Positions 24,211 through 34,222 of a stretch of DNA of 64,000 nucleotides are shown one piece after another. The translations under genes were made by a program, and so were the position numbers. Numbering within the stretch: the stretch's first letter is position 1; each line of letters begins with the position of its first letter. The notes beneath the pieces were generated by a model, which was not told the DNA's origin, ran no database searches, and saw nothing but the letters and a program-made list of their open reading frames with translations. This stretch comes from Microbacterium lemovicicum. GTDB taxonomy: Bacteria; Actinomycetota; Actinomycetes; Actinomycetales; Microbacteriaceae. Location of the stretch: the NCBI RefSeq assembly GCF_003991875.1, contig NZ_CP031423.1, positions 186,001 through 250,000 of the forward strand, given 5' to 3'.

Positions 24211-27200
24211 GCACTGGGGAACGAAAGTCAGACGGCGTCGCACGACGTTGGCTGAAGGGCGCGGTGGCCGGAGTGACGACCCTCGGGCTCGTCGTGGCCG
24301 GACTGGCCATGACCGCGGTGCCGGCGTCCGCCGACAGTTCGCCGGCGCCCGGCGTCGAGGAGACGGTCACCGCTGACCCGCTCCCGACCGCGCAGATCGA
24401 CGGCGTGGCCTGGACACAGGCGATCGTGGGCAACACCGTCTTCGTGGGCGGGGAGTTCACGAACGCGCGGCCCGCGGGTTCCGCGGCGGGTGTCAACACC
24501 TCCGCCCGACAGAACCTCATGTCCTACAACCTCTCCACAGGCGTCATGACGTCGTGGAACCCCGGCGCGAACGGTATCGTCCGTTCGATAAGCGCCTCGC
24601 CGGACGGCTCTCGCATATACGTCGCCGGCTCGTTCACAAATATCGCCGGGGTGGCGCGCAACCGTGTCGCCGCGTTCGACGCGACAACCGGCAACATACT
24701 TCCCTGGAACCCGGGGGCGAACTCCGCGGTCTACGACATCGTCGCCCGCGGGAACACCGTGTGGTACACGGGCATCTTCTCGAGCGCAGCAGGCGGTGCG
24801 CGCACCAAGGTGGCGGCGGTCACCGCGTCTACAGGCGCCCTGCTGCCCTTCTCGGCCGACGTGGCCGACGGCAGCCCGCGAGCGATCGTGGTCAGCCCGG
24901 ACGGTGGCAAGGTCGTCATCGCGGGAGGCTTCACGAGCGTGAACGGCTCGACGAACCCCGGGCGCGGAATGGCGGCGCTGAACGCCGTCACCGGCGCTTC
25001 CGAGCAGTGGGCCGTGAACAGCCTGATCCGCAACGCCGGCACGAGCGCCGGCATGTACGACCTCGCTTCGGACAACGACAGCGTGTACGGCGTGGGCTGG
25101 AGCTACGGGGGAACCGCGGAAGACGGCTTCGAAGGCACCTTCCGGGCGAACTGGAGCGACGGGTCTCTCGTCTGGCTCGAGGACTGCCACGGAGACAACT
25201 ACTCGGTGGCTGTGACCTCGGATGTCGTGTACACGGCGTCGCACGACCACTACTGCGGCAACGTCGGCGGCTTCCCCCAGACGCCTTCGCCGTGGCAGCT
25301 CAACCACTCGCTCGCGTTCGCGAAGACGTATCACGGTAAGACGCTGACCAACGACATCTACGGATACAAGTCCTACGGTGGGCAGCCCGCGGCCTCCTTG
25401 CTCCACTGGTACCCCAAGTGGGCGGTCGGCACCTACACCGGCAAGAGCCAGGCCACATGGACCGTGCAGGCGAACGACAACTACGTGGTCTACGGCGGCG
25501 AGTTTCCGTCGGTGAACAACGTCGCGCAGCAAGGCCTCGTGCGCTTCGCCAAGAAGGCGCTGGCCCCCAAGAAGCAGGGGCCGCAGCTTTCGAACACGCA
25601 GTTCCCCGTCTCGGCTCTGTCGCTGCGCGCAGGCGAGGTTCGGGTGTCCTGGAACGCCAACTACGACAAGGACAACGAGACCCTCACGTACCAGCTCTAC
25701 CGTCAGGGGACGTCTCTTCCGATCTACGAGACGACCGCGGCCTCGAACTTCTGGACGCAGCCGGTCATGAAGTTCACGGACAAGACCGTGACGAACGGCC
25801 AGACATACCAGTACCGCATCCGCGCAACCGACCCGGATGGCAACGCTGCGACCGGTGCGTGGACGAGCGTGCAGGCCTCGGCCGACTCCGCGTCTGCCTA
25901 TAGCCTCGGCGTGATCGATGACGGCGCGAAAGACTACTGGCCTCTGAGCGAGGCAAGCGGCACGATCGGGTCGAACTGGGCCGAGGGCGGCGACGTCAAC
26001 GTGTCCAATGGCACGCGCGGCGTGGCTGGACCGAACCTGGCCAAGTCGAGCAAGTCGACGGGGTTTGCGGGTGCCGAGAACTCGTACGCGACCTCGACAG
26101 TGCGCGAGACCGCTCCGGATACCTTCACCGTGGAGGCATGGGTCAACACCACCAGCACGCGCGGAGGCAAGATCGTCGGCTTCGGCAACTCCGCGACGGC
26201 GAGCTCGAACAACTACGACCGTCACGTGTACATGAGCGCAGACGGCACGATCAACTTCGGCGTCCACCCGGGATCCGTTCGCACTGTGAACTCCTCCGGC
26301 GGATTCAACGACGGAGCGTGGCACTACATCGTGGCCTCGATGGACAGCTCTGGGATGAAGCTGTACGTGGACGGCCGACTCGTAGGCAGCCGTGCCGACA
26401 CCACGACGGGACAGCCGTTCGACGGCTACTGGCACATCGGGGGAGACAACACGGGCGGCTGGCCGGGCGTGACGGACCAGTACCTGAATGGATCGATCTC
26501 GGACGTCGCCGTTTATGGGGAGAGCCTCAGTCGGGACACGATCAACCAGCACTGGATCAACTCTGGGCGTGCCAGCACCATCACGCCTGCTCCTGCCGAC
26601 GCGTACGGCAAGTCCGTCTATGAGCTGTCCCCCACCATCTACTGGCGTGCGAATGAATCAGCCGGTGCGAGCACCGCTGCCGATTCCGGCAAAGACTCTG
26701 TCACGGGCGCTTACAGCGGGAGCATCGGTTTCGGAGCGCCCGGAGTGATCAAGGACGTCGCCAACAGCGCGATCAGCCTGTCACCGAACGGCGGAGCGCA
26801 GACGGGAATCGCGAGCACGCAGGCGTTCACCAACCCGACGACGTTCGCGGTCGAGACCTGGTTCAAGACGGACAGCACCAGTGGAGGAAAGCTGGTCGGC
26901 TTCGGCGACCGAAACGTCGGCACTAGCGGCAGCTATGACCGCCACATCTACATGTCCGGCGATGGACGTGTGAAGTTCGGCACGTACAACGGCAACCTCA
27001 ACATCATCCAGAGCGGCACGGGATACAACGACAACAAGTGGCACTACGTCGTCGGACAGATCTCTGCGAGCGGCATGCAGCTCTACGTCGACGGCAATCT
27101 GGTCGACAGCAATGGGAACACGCAGTCGCAGTCCTACAACGGCTACTGGCGTGCAGGAGGCGACTCCGGTTGGGAGGGCGACCAGTACTTCCGGGGCTCG

Positions 27201-30200
27201 CTCGACGAGATCGCGATCTACCCGGCACCGCTCACGCCCGAGCAGGTCGGCGCGCACTACGACCTCGCTCGACTGGGGTACGTCAACTCCAAGCCCGTCG
27301 CGGCGTTCTCGAGCATCATCACGGACCTCGCCGTGGCCTTCGATGGCTCTACGTCGAGTGACGTGGAAGGTCCGATCGCTTCCTATTCGTGGAACTTCGG
27401 CGACGGACAGACGGCTACGGGCGCCCAGCCGTCCCACTCGTTCCCCCGTTCGGGAACGTACAACGTGAGCCTGATCGTGACGGATGGACAGGGTGCGTCG
27501 TCCACCATCACGCAGCCGGTTTCGGTCATCGGAGCGAACGAGCTCCCGACCGCGGCGTTCACCTCGACGGTGAAGCACTCGGCGGTGACGTTCGACGCGA
27601 CCTCAAGCGCAGACACCGACGGGACGATCGTGAGCTACGCCTGGGCATTCGGCGACGGCGAGACGGCAACAGGACAGACGACGTCGCACACATACGCCAC
27701 CGCCGGCGCCTACACGGTGACGCTGACGGTGACCGACGACAGGGGCGACTCGTCGGCGAGTCAGCAGAGTGTTCAGACGACGACTGCCCCCTCGGCCCCG
27801 ACAGACGCGTACGGTGCTTCCGTCTTCAACCTGGCGCCCAGTCTCTACTGGCGGCTGGGTGAGACCTCGGGATCAGTCGCGCGCGACGCATCTCTCGAGG
27901 ACAGCGACGGCACCTATTACGGCAACGTCACGCGCGGGCAGGTCGGGGCGTTGAAGAACGTCGCGAACACCGCGATCGGCACCAACCCGAACGGCGACGT
28001 TCAGACGGGTGTCGCGTCCAACAAGCGCTTCGTGAACCCGACGACGTTCACGATCGAGTCCTGGTTCAAGACGGATTCCACCTCTGGCGGAAAGATCGTC
28101 GGTTTCGGCAATGCGCAGCAGGGCTGGAGCAGCAGCTACGACCGCCATGTCTACATGTCCGGTGACGGTCGCGTGAAGTTCGGCGTCTGGACGGGTCAGT
28201 CTCAGATCCTCGAGTCCGCTCCTGGCTTCAACGACAACAAGTGGCACCAGGTAGTCGCGCAGATGTCGTCGTCGGGAATGAAGCTTTACATCGACGGTCA
28301 GCTCATCTCCTCCAATGGCAACTCGGATGCGCAGCCCTACGACGGGTACTGGCGCGTCGGCGGCGACAGCGGATGGGAAGGCGACGGTTACTGGCGCGGG
28401 TCGATCGATGAGGTCGCCGTCTACCCGACTGTGCTGACCGCTTCGCAGGTTGCGACCCACTACCAGCTCGGAAACGTCGGCTTCGTGAACCAGCCGCCGG
28501 TGGCGAGCTTCGTCACCAGCGGGTCGGCCATGACCGTCGACTTCGACGGAACAGCGTCGAGTGATCTGGACGGCCCCATCGCCTCCTACTCCTGGAACTT
28601 CGGGGACGGGACGACGGGTGCCGGAGCCACGGTGTCGCACACCTATGCGATTGCCGGAACTTTCCAGGCCACTCTGACGGTCACGGACGGGCAGGGCGTG
28701 ACCAACGCCGTCACCCATGATGTGACGGCGCCGGCTCCCAACAAGCTGCCGACCGCAGCTTTCGTCGAGACGATCCAGGATCTTTCCGTGTCGCTCGACG
28801 CCACGGCCAGCTCCGACTCGGATGGGACGATCGTGTCGTACGCCTGGGACTTCGGTGACGGAACGACGAGCACCGAGGCCGCCCCGATCCACAACTACGC
28901 GCGCGGTGGTGACTTCGTCATCACCTTGACAGTGACGGACGATCGAGGCGGGTCGGCGAAGGCCACGAAGCAGGTGTCCCTGATCGCGCCCAACGTGGCG
29001 CCGGTCGCGGCGTTCTCGACGTCGGTCATCGGACTGTCCGTATTCACCAACGCCTCGGCATCGACTGATGGGGACGGCAGCGTCGTCTCGTACATCTGGT
29101 CCTTCGGAGACGGAGCTACGGCTACCACGACCACGTCGACTGCCAGTCACCGCTACGACGCGGCCGGCACCTACGAGGTTTCGCTCACGGTCGTCGACGA
29201 TGACGGCGCCAACTCGGCGCCTCAGACGCGACAGGTCGTGATCGCTCCGGCGAATCAGGCTCCGGTGGCGGCGTTCACGTCGTCGGCGAGTGGTCTGGTG
29301 CTGTCGGTGGATGGGGCGACGAGTTCGGATCCGGATGGGACTGTGGCGTCGTACGCGTGGAACTTCGGTGACGGTGGTACGGCCACGGGTGCTCAGGCCT
29401 CGCGGACGTACGGTGCGGCGGGCACGTACACGGTGTCGTTGACGGTGACCGATGACAAGGGTGCGACCAACACCAAGACGGCTGACGTGACGGTGACCGC
29501 TCCTCCGGCTGGTTCCAACGTGCTGGCCAAGGACACGTTCGAGCGGGCGGCAACCAACGGGTGGGGTTCGGCTGACCAGGGCGGTGCGTGGTCGGTGAAC
29601 CTTGCGTCGCGCTTCTCCGTCGCCGGTGGCGTGGGGAAGGTCGCAGTGACGACGGGAACGTCTCCGGTGGCGACGTTGGGCTCGGTCTCGAGCTCGTCGG
29701 CTCGTGTGACGGCTGAGTTCTCGGTGGACAAGCTCGCTGAAGGTCAGTACGTCACGGTCATCGGTCGGCAGGTCGGATCGGCGCAGTACGCCGCGCGTGT
29801 CCGGCTCGCCGCTGACGGTTCGGTGAAGCTGAACATGCTCGAGGGCAGCAACGGCGTAGGACCCACCGTCACGCCCACTCTCAAGGTGGTCGCGGGTGAG
29901 AAGTACACCGTGATGTTCGAGGTGACCGGCACTGCTCCGTCGACCCTGTCGATGAAGTTGTGGAAGTCGACCGACGCAGAGCCGGGCGCGTGGGCGGTGA
30001 CGCGGACCAACACCGCGGCGGCGCTGCAGGTGCCTGGTTCCGTGGGCCTGTCCTCGTTCCTGCCGTCGGGTGCCGCCGCGTCAGCGCCGGTCGCTCTTAC
30101 GATCGACAACCTCTCCATCACAGACCCGAAGGTCGTGGTTGCTCCGGCGAATCAGGCTCCGGTGGCGGCGTTCACGTCGTCGGCGAGTGGTCTGGTGCTG

Positions 30201-31295
30201 TCGGTGGATGGGGCGACGAGTTCGGATCCGGATGGGACTGTGGCGTCGTACGCGTGGAACTTCGGTGACGGTGGTACGGCCACGGGTGCTCAGGCCTCGC
30301 GGACGTACGGTGCGGCGGGCACGTACACGGTGTCGTTGATGGTGACCGATGACAAGGGTGCAACCAACACCAAGACCGCGGCGGTGACGGTTGCTGCTGC
30401 TCCGGCGAATCAGGCTCCGGTGGCGGCGTTCACGTCGTCGGCGAGTGGTCTGGTGCTGTCGGTGGATGGGGCGACGAGTTCGGATCCGGATGGGACTGTG
30501 GCGTCGTACGCGTGGAACTTCGGTGACGGTGGTACGGCCACGGGTGCTCAGGCCTCGCGGACGTACGGTGCGGCGGGCACGTACACGGTGTCGTTGACGG
30601 TGACCGATGACAAGGGTGCGACCAACACCAAGACGGCTGACGTGACGGTGACCGCTCCTCCGGCTGGTTCCAACGTGCTGGCCAAGGACACGTTCGAGCG
30701 GGCGGCAACCAACGGGTGGGGTTCGGCTGACCAGGGCGGTGCGTGGTCGGTGAACCTTGCGTCGCGCTTCTCCGTCGCCGGTGGCGTGGGGAAGGTCGCA
30801 GTGACGACGGGAACGTCTCCGGTGGCGACGTTGGGCTCGGTCTCGAGCTCGTCGGCTCGTGTGACGGCTGAGTTCTCGGTGGACAAGCTCGCTGAAGGTC
30901 AGTACGTCACGGTCATCGGTCGGCAGGTCGGATCGGCGCAGTACGCCGCGCGTGTCCGGCTCGCCGCTGACGGTTCGGTGAAGCTGAACATGCTCGAGGG
31001 CAGCAACGGCGTAGGACCCACCGTCACGCCCACTCTCAAGGTGGTCGCGGGTGAGAAGTACACCGTGATGTTCGAGGTGACCGGCACTGCTCCGTCGACC
31101 CTGTCGATGAAGTTGTGGAAGTCGACCGACGCAGAGCCGGGCGCGTGGGCGGTGACGCGGACCAACACCGCGGCGGCGCTGCAGGTGCCTGGTTCCGTGG
31201 GCCTGTCCTCGTTCCTGCCGTCGGGTGCCGCCGCGTCAGCGCCGGTCGCTCTTACGATCGACAACCTCTCCATCACAGACCCGACGATTCCGTAA
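24183..31295 (+). CDS. Giant secreted multidomain LamG/PKD surface protein
   Basis: A 2,370-residue exported protein. A basic start and the helix VTTLGLVVAGLAMTAVPASA form a long signal peptide. Domains by DNA position: beta-propeller-like repeats (24390-25560, e.g. SPDGSRIYVAGSFTNIAGVA), one fibronectin III-like domain (25590-25880), LamG domains (25900-26560, 26600-27280, 27800-28480), and eight PKD domains with SYSWNFGDG-type cores (two at 27285-27780, three at 28490-29240, and at 29244, 30141 and 30399). Two copies of a jelly-roll-like module with DTFERAATNGWG follow (29506-30131, 30661-31286). There is no LPXTG, S-layer or membrane anchor at the C-terminus, so it is released or held by binding glycans. 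The start is uncertain: GTG 24183 has GGGGAAAAG upstream; ATG 24144 and TTG 24207 are alternatives. An adhesin or matrix protein is the likely role. Confidence 0.88.
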   Translation: MANTHAVLLSTGERKSDGVARRWLKGAVAGVTTLGLVVAGLAMTAVPASADSSPAPGVEETVTADPLPTAQIDGVAWTQAIVGNTVFVGGEFTNARPAGSAAGVNTSARQNLMSYNLSTGVMTSWNPGANGIVRSISASPDGSRIYVAGSFTNIAGVARNRVAAFDATTGNILPWNPGANSAVYDIVARGNTVWYTGIFSSAAGGARTKVAAVTASTGALLPFSADVADGSPRAIVVSPDGGKVVIAGGFTSVNGSTNPGRGMAALNAVTGASEQWAVNSLIRNAGTSAGMYDLASDNDSVYGVGWSYGGTAEDGFEGTFRANWSDGSLVWLEDCHGDNYSVAVTSDVVYTASHDHYCGNVGGFPQTPSPWQLNHSLAFAKTYHGKTLTNDIYGYKSYGGQPAASLLHWYPKWAVGTYTGKSQATWTVQANDNYVVYGGEFPSVNNVAQQGLVRFAKKALAPKKQGPQLSNTQFPVSALSLRAGEVRVSWNANYDKDNETLTYQLYRQGTSLPIYETTAASNFWTQPVMKFTDKTVTNGQTYQYRIRATDPDGNAATGAWTSVQASADSASAYSLGVIDDGAKDYWPLSEASGTIGSNWAEGGDVNVSNGTRGVAGPNLAKSSKSTGFAGAENSYATSTVRETAPDTFTVEAWVNTTSTRGGKIVGFGNSATASSNNYDRHVYMSADGTINFGVHPGSVRTVNSSGGFNDGAWHYIVASMDSSGMKLYVDGRLVGSRADTTTGQPFDGYWHIGGDNTGGWPGVTDQYLNGSISDVAVYGESLSRDTINQHWINSGRASTITPAPADAYGKSVYELSPTIYWRANESAGASTAADSGKDSVTGAYSGSIGFGAPGVIKDVANSAISLSPNGGAQTGIASTQAFTNPTTFAVETWFKTDSTSGGKLVGFGDRNVGTSGSYDRHIYMSGDGRVKFGTYNGNLNIIQSGTGYNDNKWHYVVGQISASGMQLYVDGNLVDSNGNTQSQSYNGYWRAGGDSGWEGDQYFRGSLDEIAIYPAPLTPEQVGAHYDLARLGYVNSKPVAAFSSIITDLAVAFDGSTSSDVEGPIASYSWNFGDGQTATGAQPSHSFPRSGTYNVSLIVTDGQGASSTITQPVSVIGANELPTAAFTSTVKHSAVTFDATSSADTDGTIVSYAWAFGDGETATGQTTSHTYATAGAYTVTLTVTDDRGDSSASQQSVQTTTAPSAPTDAYGASVFNLAPSLYWRLGETSGSVARDASLEDSDGTYYGNVTRGQVGALKNVANTAIGTNPNGDVQTGVASNKRFVNPTTFTIESWFKTDSTSGGKIVGFGNAQQGWSSSYDRHVYMSGDGRVKFGVWTGQSQILESAPGFNDNKWHQVVAQMSSSGMKLYIDGQLISSNGNSDAQPYDGYWRVGGDSGWEGDGYWRGSIDEVAVYPTVLTASQVATHYQLGNVGFVNQPPVASFVTSGSAMTVDFDGTASSDLDGPIASYSWNFGDGTTGAGATVSHTYAIAGTFQATLTVTDGQGVTNAVTHDVTAPAPNKLPTAAFVETIQDLSVSLDATASSDSDGTIVSYAWDFGDGTTSTEAAPIHNYARGGDFVITLTVTDDRGGSAKATKQVSLIAPNVAPVAAFSTSVIGLSVFTNASASTDGDGSVVSYIWSFGDGATATTTTSTASHRYDAAGTYEVSLTVVDDDGANSAPQTRQVVIAPANQAPVAAFTSSASGLVLSVDGATSSDPDGTVASYAWNFGDGGTATGAQASRTYGAAGTYTVSLTVTDDKGATNTKTADVTVTAPPAGSNVLAKDTFERAATNGWGSADQGGAWSVNLASRFSVAGGVGKVAVTTGTSPVATLGSVSSSSARVTAEFSVDKLAEGQYVTVIGRQVGSAQYAARVRLAADGSVKLNMLEGSNGVGPTVTPTLKVVAGEKYTVMFEVTGTAPSTLSMKLWKSTDAEPGAWAVTRTNTAAALQVPGSVGLSSFLPSGAAASAPVALTIDNLSITDPKVVVAPANQAPVAAFTSSASGLVLSVDGATSSDPDGTVASYAWNFGDGGTATGAQASRTYGAAGTYTVSLMVTDDKGATNTKTAAVTVAAAPANQAPVAAFTSSASGLVLSVDGATSSDPDGTVASYAWNFGDGGTATGAQASRTYGAAGTYTVSLTVTDDKGATNTKTADVTVTAPPAGSNVLAKDTFERAATNGWGSADQGGAWSVNLASRFSVAGGVGKVAVTTGTSPVATLGSVSSSSARVTAEFSVDKLAEGQYVTVIGRQVGSAQYAARVRLAADGSVKLNMLEGSNGVGPTVTPTLKVVAGEKYTVMFEVTGTAPSTLSMKLWKSTDAEPGAWAVTRTNTAAALQVPGSVGLSSFLPSGAAASAPVALTIDNLSITDPTIP
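29244..30129 (+). repeat. 886-bp direct repeat, copy 1 (PKD plus jelly-roll-like module)
   Basis: The stretch starting GCTCCGGCGAATCAGG and ending CACAGACCCGA recurs 1,155 bp downstream. At every point compared, in DNA and in the translated sequence, the two copies are the same. The bases flanking each end differ (C versus T before, A versus C after). The unit encodes one PKD domain and one DTFERAATNGWG module. Confidence 0.9.
30141..30398 (+). repeat. Third copy of the PKD part of the repeat
   Basis: A 258-bp PKD unit between the two long copies. It begins with the same GCTCCGGCGAATCAGG and differs from the PKD part of the other two only in a few bases, e.g. TTGATGGTG for TTGACGGTG and a changed last ~25 bases. 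It shows that PKD units also expanded singly. Confidence 0.85.
30399..31284 (+). repeat. 886-bp direct repeat, copy 2
   Basis: Second copy of the PKD-plus-module unit, offset exactly 1,155 bp from copy 1 and ending 11 bases before the stop of the giant gene. Such long identity points to recent unequal recombination or gene conversion. It is also a place where short-read assemblies collapse. Confidence 0.9.
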
Positions 31296-31306
31296 CTGCT
31301 CGACCT

Positions 31307-31343
31307 AGTGACCCTCCCCTCGCTTTCCGAGGTGAGGGTCACT
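31307..31343 (+). terminator. Terminator hairpin after the giant gene
   Basis: AGTGACCCTCCCCTCG pairs with CGAGGTGAGGGTCACT over a 5-base loop, 16 bp with one mismatch. It starts 12 bases after the stop codon. The tail (CCTTTCG) is T-poor, so the strong stem is the main evidence. Confidence 0.75.
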
Positions 31344-31374
31344 CCTTTCGAGCTGTGGTTGAGTGTGAGTTGAC

Positions 31375-32667
31375 ATGAGCAGACCGATCCCAGGGCAATA
31401 CAGCCACATATCAAAGGCGGGTGTCGTCCCGGTCGAGAGCGTGGTGGCCCTGCTGTTCGTGGCCGCGATGGCGGTGCGAGTCAATATGCCGCTGTTCCTC
31501 CCGTGGAACGTCGTTGTCGCTCTCCTTGTGTTCCCTATCGCTGCACGCCACCTCACCAAGTTCGAATGGATGCTGCCTGTGGCGGTCGGGAGTGTCGCCG
31601 CGGGACTAGCCGGCGTGTTCCTCACCGAAGCCTCCACAGACCCAACTTCATTCAACGTCCTGGTCTCGAACGCATCGCGTGTGCTCGGTTGGGGGCTCGT
31701 GCTCTCGGCGATGCTCTGGGCGCGCTCCGTTGCCGGGGTGCCGAAGATGCTTCTGGCTTTCGCGGTGGGGCAGCTTCTCAGCCTGGGTCTGAACGGAGTC
31801 AGTACTGACAACGCCTGGAAATTCTCCCTGTCCTTCCCTGTGATCCTGCTGACGCTCTCTCTTCCCGTACTCGTCAGAAGTAGGGTCGCCCAGCTCGTCG
31901 CGTGTCTCGCGCTGGCGGCGGTGTCCGTGGCGTCTGACTCGCGGTCATCCGCGGGCTTCCTCTTAATCTCGATAGCTCTCGTGCTGTCCCAGGGCGCTGG
32001 GGATGGGAGCCTTCGCTCGATCGCGATGCGACGATGGCTTGTGGTGGTGCGGATCGGAGCGGTTGCTCTTGGCGCCTTCTTCCTGCTCCAGGCGGCCCTG
32101 CTGGAAGGATTTCTGGGCGAGCAGGCGGAGGCCCGTACCGCGTATCAGATCCAGAACGGTGGCTCTGTGCTGGCCGGAGGGCGCCCTGAGATGGGCGCAA
32201 GCGTCGCTCTCATCCTGGCGAAACCCTTCGGCTATGGTGCGGGAGCTGTGCCGGAACCGTCTGACATCCTCGTCGCGAAAGGCGGGATGAGTACGCTCGG
32301 CTACGATCCGAACAACGGGTACGTCGAGAACTACATGTTCGGGCGTGGCTTCGAGGTGCATTCCGTCCTGGGAAACCTGTGGATTCAGTTCGGCATCCTC
32401 GGTGCGATCTTTGCAATCGCGGTCGCGATCCTCCTCGTGCGGGGGGCAGCCCACCAGCTCGCCTTGGGAACCGCCACCGCGGTCATGGTCTACCTCGCGA
32501 TTCGTGGGGTGTGGGACATCGCTTTCAGCCCGACACTCAGCAGCTTCATCGTGATGCCTCTTGCCTTGGCGGCGGTCGCGGTGCCGAAAGTTGCAGCGCG
32601 CCACGGCGACCCGCTTTCGGGCGATGGCCTGCGCGCTCGCGACCGCGCTTCTCGACGATCGGCGTGA
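31375..32667 (+). CDS. O-antigen polymerase/ligase-like membrane protein (Wzy candidate)
   Basis: A 430-residue integral membrane protein with about ten to eleven hydrophobic segments. It contains SDSRSSAGFLLISIALVLS, the S-R-x3-G pattern of O-antigen ligase/Wzy families. A long outer loop holds GGRPEMGASVALI and NPNNGYVENYM-like sequence, followed by HSVLGNLWIQFGILGAIFA, the 'H-N-x-L ... G-x-x-G' pattern near the C-terminus. These proteins join lipid-linked repeat units on the outer face of the membrane. The ATG at 31375 has no clear ribosome site; no better start is seen. It lies between the giant-gene terminator and the convergent GT39-type gene. Polymerase is more likely than ligase in this Wzx/Wzy-type locus. 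Confidence 0.8.
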   Translation: MSRPIPGQYSHISKAGVVPVESVVALLFVAAMAVRVNMPLFLPWNVVVALLVFPIAARHLTKFEWMLPVAVGSVAAGLAGVFLTEASTDPTSFNVLVSNASRVLGWGLVLSAMLWARSVAGVPKMLLAFAVGQLLSLGLNGVSTDNAWKFSLSFPVILLTLSLPVLVRSRVAQLVACLALAAVSVASDSRSSAGFLLISIALVLSQGAGDGSLRSIAMRRWLVVVRIGAVALGAFFLLQAALLEGFLGEQAEARTAYQIQNGGSVLAGGRPEMGASVALILAKPFGYGAGAVPEPSDILVAKGGMSTLGYDPNNGYVENYMFGRGFEVHSVLGNLWIQFGILGAIFAIAVAILLVRGAAHQLALGTATAVMVYLAIRGVWDIAFSPTLSSFIVMPLALAAVAVPKVAARHGDPLSGDGLRARDRASRRSA

Positions 32668-32683
32668 ACTCCCGATCGTCGCG

Positions 32684-34222
32684 TCAACCGCGGCGTGTGT
32701 ATTCGATGACGGTGACGTTAGGACCGGACCAGCGGACGCTTCCGTCGAAGCCGGCCTCTTCGATCAGGGCTTTTCCGTCCGCCACCACGTTCTGCGGATA
32801 GCGGTCGCCGTACAGCATCCAGATGTGCGCGTAGCCGGCCAGTTCGTTTTGGACTTCGCTGAGCTGGACAGACACGCCGTCGAGCGAGTCCGTCTCCGCA
32901 CCGGTCTTGCGAAGTGTCAGATCTGTGAGTCCTTGGAAATTTCCGGGGTAGGCCTCTGCGATCCGCCTCGCCGTGAGCGATACGAGCGACGCGTCGTATC
33001 GCGGCGAGAAGTACACGGCGTCTCCTGGTTGCGCATATTCGCCGACGATGGCGGCAGCCGCAGACCAATCCGATCCTGACTTCGAGAACGGAGTGCGCTG
33101 TGATGCGAGCACGATCAGACATCCGATGAGACAGATGGCGCCAATGACGACAGCAAGTCGACGGCGCAGGGACCGAAGGCCGAGTGCGATCAGCACAGCG
33201 GCGGCTGGCGCCGTGAAGGTGAAGTAGCGAGGTTGGTAGACGGGCGCGACGATGATGGCGTAAAGGGCGATCGCAACCGTCGGGAGCGCGAGCCACGGCA
33301 ATGCCACGGCGAGCAGCTCTCTCTTCATGTCGCCCGGGCGTGCAGGGCGCAAGATCGCCAGCGCCATGATCACGGCGCCGGACAGTCCGAGCAGAATCGC
33401 CGCCGCCTGCCACGCAATGCCGAAAAGTGAGGGCAACGCGGCGTCATTGGGCGTCTCCCCGAGGTACAGCTGATTCACCAGCACCTTGCGCAGGAGGCTG
33501 AGAGGGTTCCGATCGCCTCCCGTTCCGAGCTGCGACTGCTGCGATCGCACGAGCGCGAGGAAAGGAAGTGTGGCCGCTGCAGTAACAGCCGTCGACACAG
33601 CCCACCCGATCCAAACTCTGCGTGGGGACCGCCGGACCGCCAGCGTGACCCCGTGACCTGCGACGAGGAACACCAGATAGATGTTGAAGAAAACCGCAGC
33701 GATCGCGAGCAATGTGTACGCCACCCACGGGAGGCGCTTCGAGCCCGCCTGCCATGCTCTGACCAGCGCCCACGTGCTCCACACCGCTGCCAGCGCGCTG
33801 AAGATGAACGGGCGCGCCTCAATGCCAGCCCACGCGAGGCGAGGGAGGAGAGCCGCCACTGCCGATGCGGTGATGGCCGTTGAGGGTGTCGCAAGCCGAC
33901 GAACGAGAAAAAGCACTCCTACACAGGTCCCCGCGAGTGCGACCGCACTTGGAAAGCGCAGTCCTACGGCCCCGATCCCCGTCAGCTGGACCCAGCCGTA
34001 CATCAGGAAGTAGTAGGCGCCGTGCACAGCATCGATGTTCGAGAGAAGACCGAGCAACTGTGCGGGCGATCGTTCCGCGGCCGAAATCGTCACTGCCTCG
34101 TCTGTCCATAGGGAGATAGACCAGGACGGGGTGACGCCGACCAGGAGCCCGAAGAAGAAGACAGCGAGAGGTGCGCCGCGCTGTGAGGCGATGAAGATCC
34201 CAGACCTATCGGCGAGAGACAT
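32684..34222 (-). CDS. GT39/GT-C-type membrane glycosyltransferase (mannosyltransferase-like)
   Basis: A 512-residue membrane protein with about ten to eleven hydrophobic helices. Its first outer loop has SLWTDEAVTISAAERSP, with the acidic pair D41-E42 typical of GT-C enzymes that use polyprenyl-phosphate sugars (protein O-mannosyltransferases, ArnT-like). DAVHGAYYFLMYGWVQLTG and LRFPSAVALAGTCVG continue the family pattern. A soluble C-terminal domain (about 390-512) ends the protein. The start overlaps the BY-kinase gene by 17 bp, so they are one transcript. Its donor is probably made by the GT2-GtrA proteins at 7333 or 35900. It may glycosylate the polymer or exported proteins; which one is not shown. 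Confidence 0.82.
   Translation of the reverse strand: MSLADRSGIFIASQRGAPLAVFFFGLLVGVTPSWSISLWTDEAVTISAAERSPAQLLGLLSNIDAVHGAYYFLMYGWVQLTGIGAVGLRFPSAVALAGTCVGVLFLVRRLATPSTAITASAVAALLPRLAWAGIEARPFIFSALAAVWSTWALVRAWQAGSKRLPWVAYTLLAIAAVFFNIYLVFLVAGHGVTLAVRRSPRRVWIGWAVSTAVTAAATLPFLALVRSQQSQLGTGGDRNPLSLLRKVLVNQLYLGETPNDAALPSLFGIAWQAAAILLGLSGAVIMALAILRPARPGDMKRELLAVALPWLALPTVAIALYAIIVAPVYQPRYFTFTAPAAAVLIALGLRSLRRRLAVVIGAICLIGCLIVLASQRTPFSKSGSDWSAAAAIVGEYAQPGDAVYFSPRYDASLVSLTARRIAEAYPGNFQGLTDLTLRKTGAETDSLDGVSVQLSEVQNELAGYAHIWMLYGDRYPQNVVADGKALIEEAGFDGSVRWSGPNVTVIEYTRRG

Noticed and set aside
24228-29150. Long minus-strand open frames opposite the giant protein gene
   Set aside because: Typical complementary frames in high-GC DNA; they lack ribosome sites and recognisable domains, and they repeat wherever the sense strand repeats.
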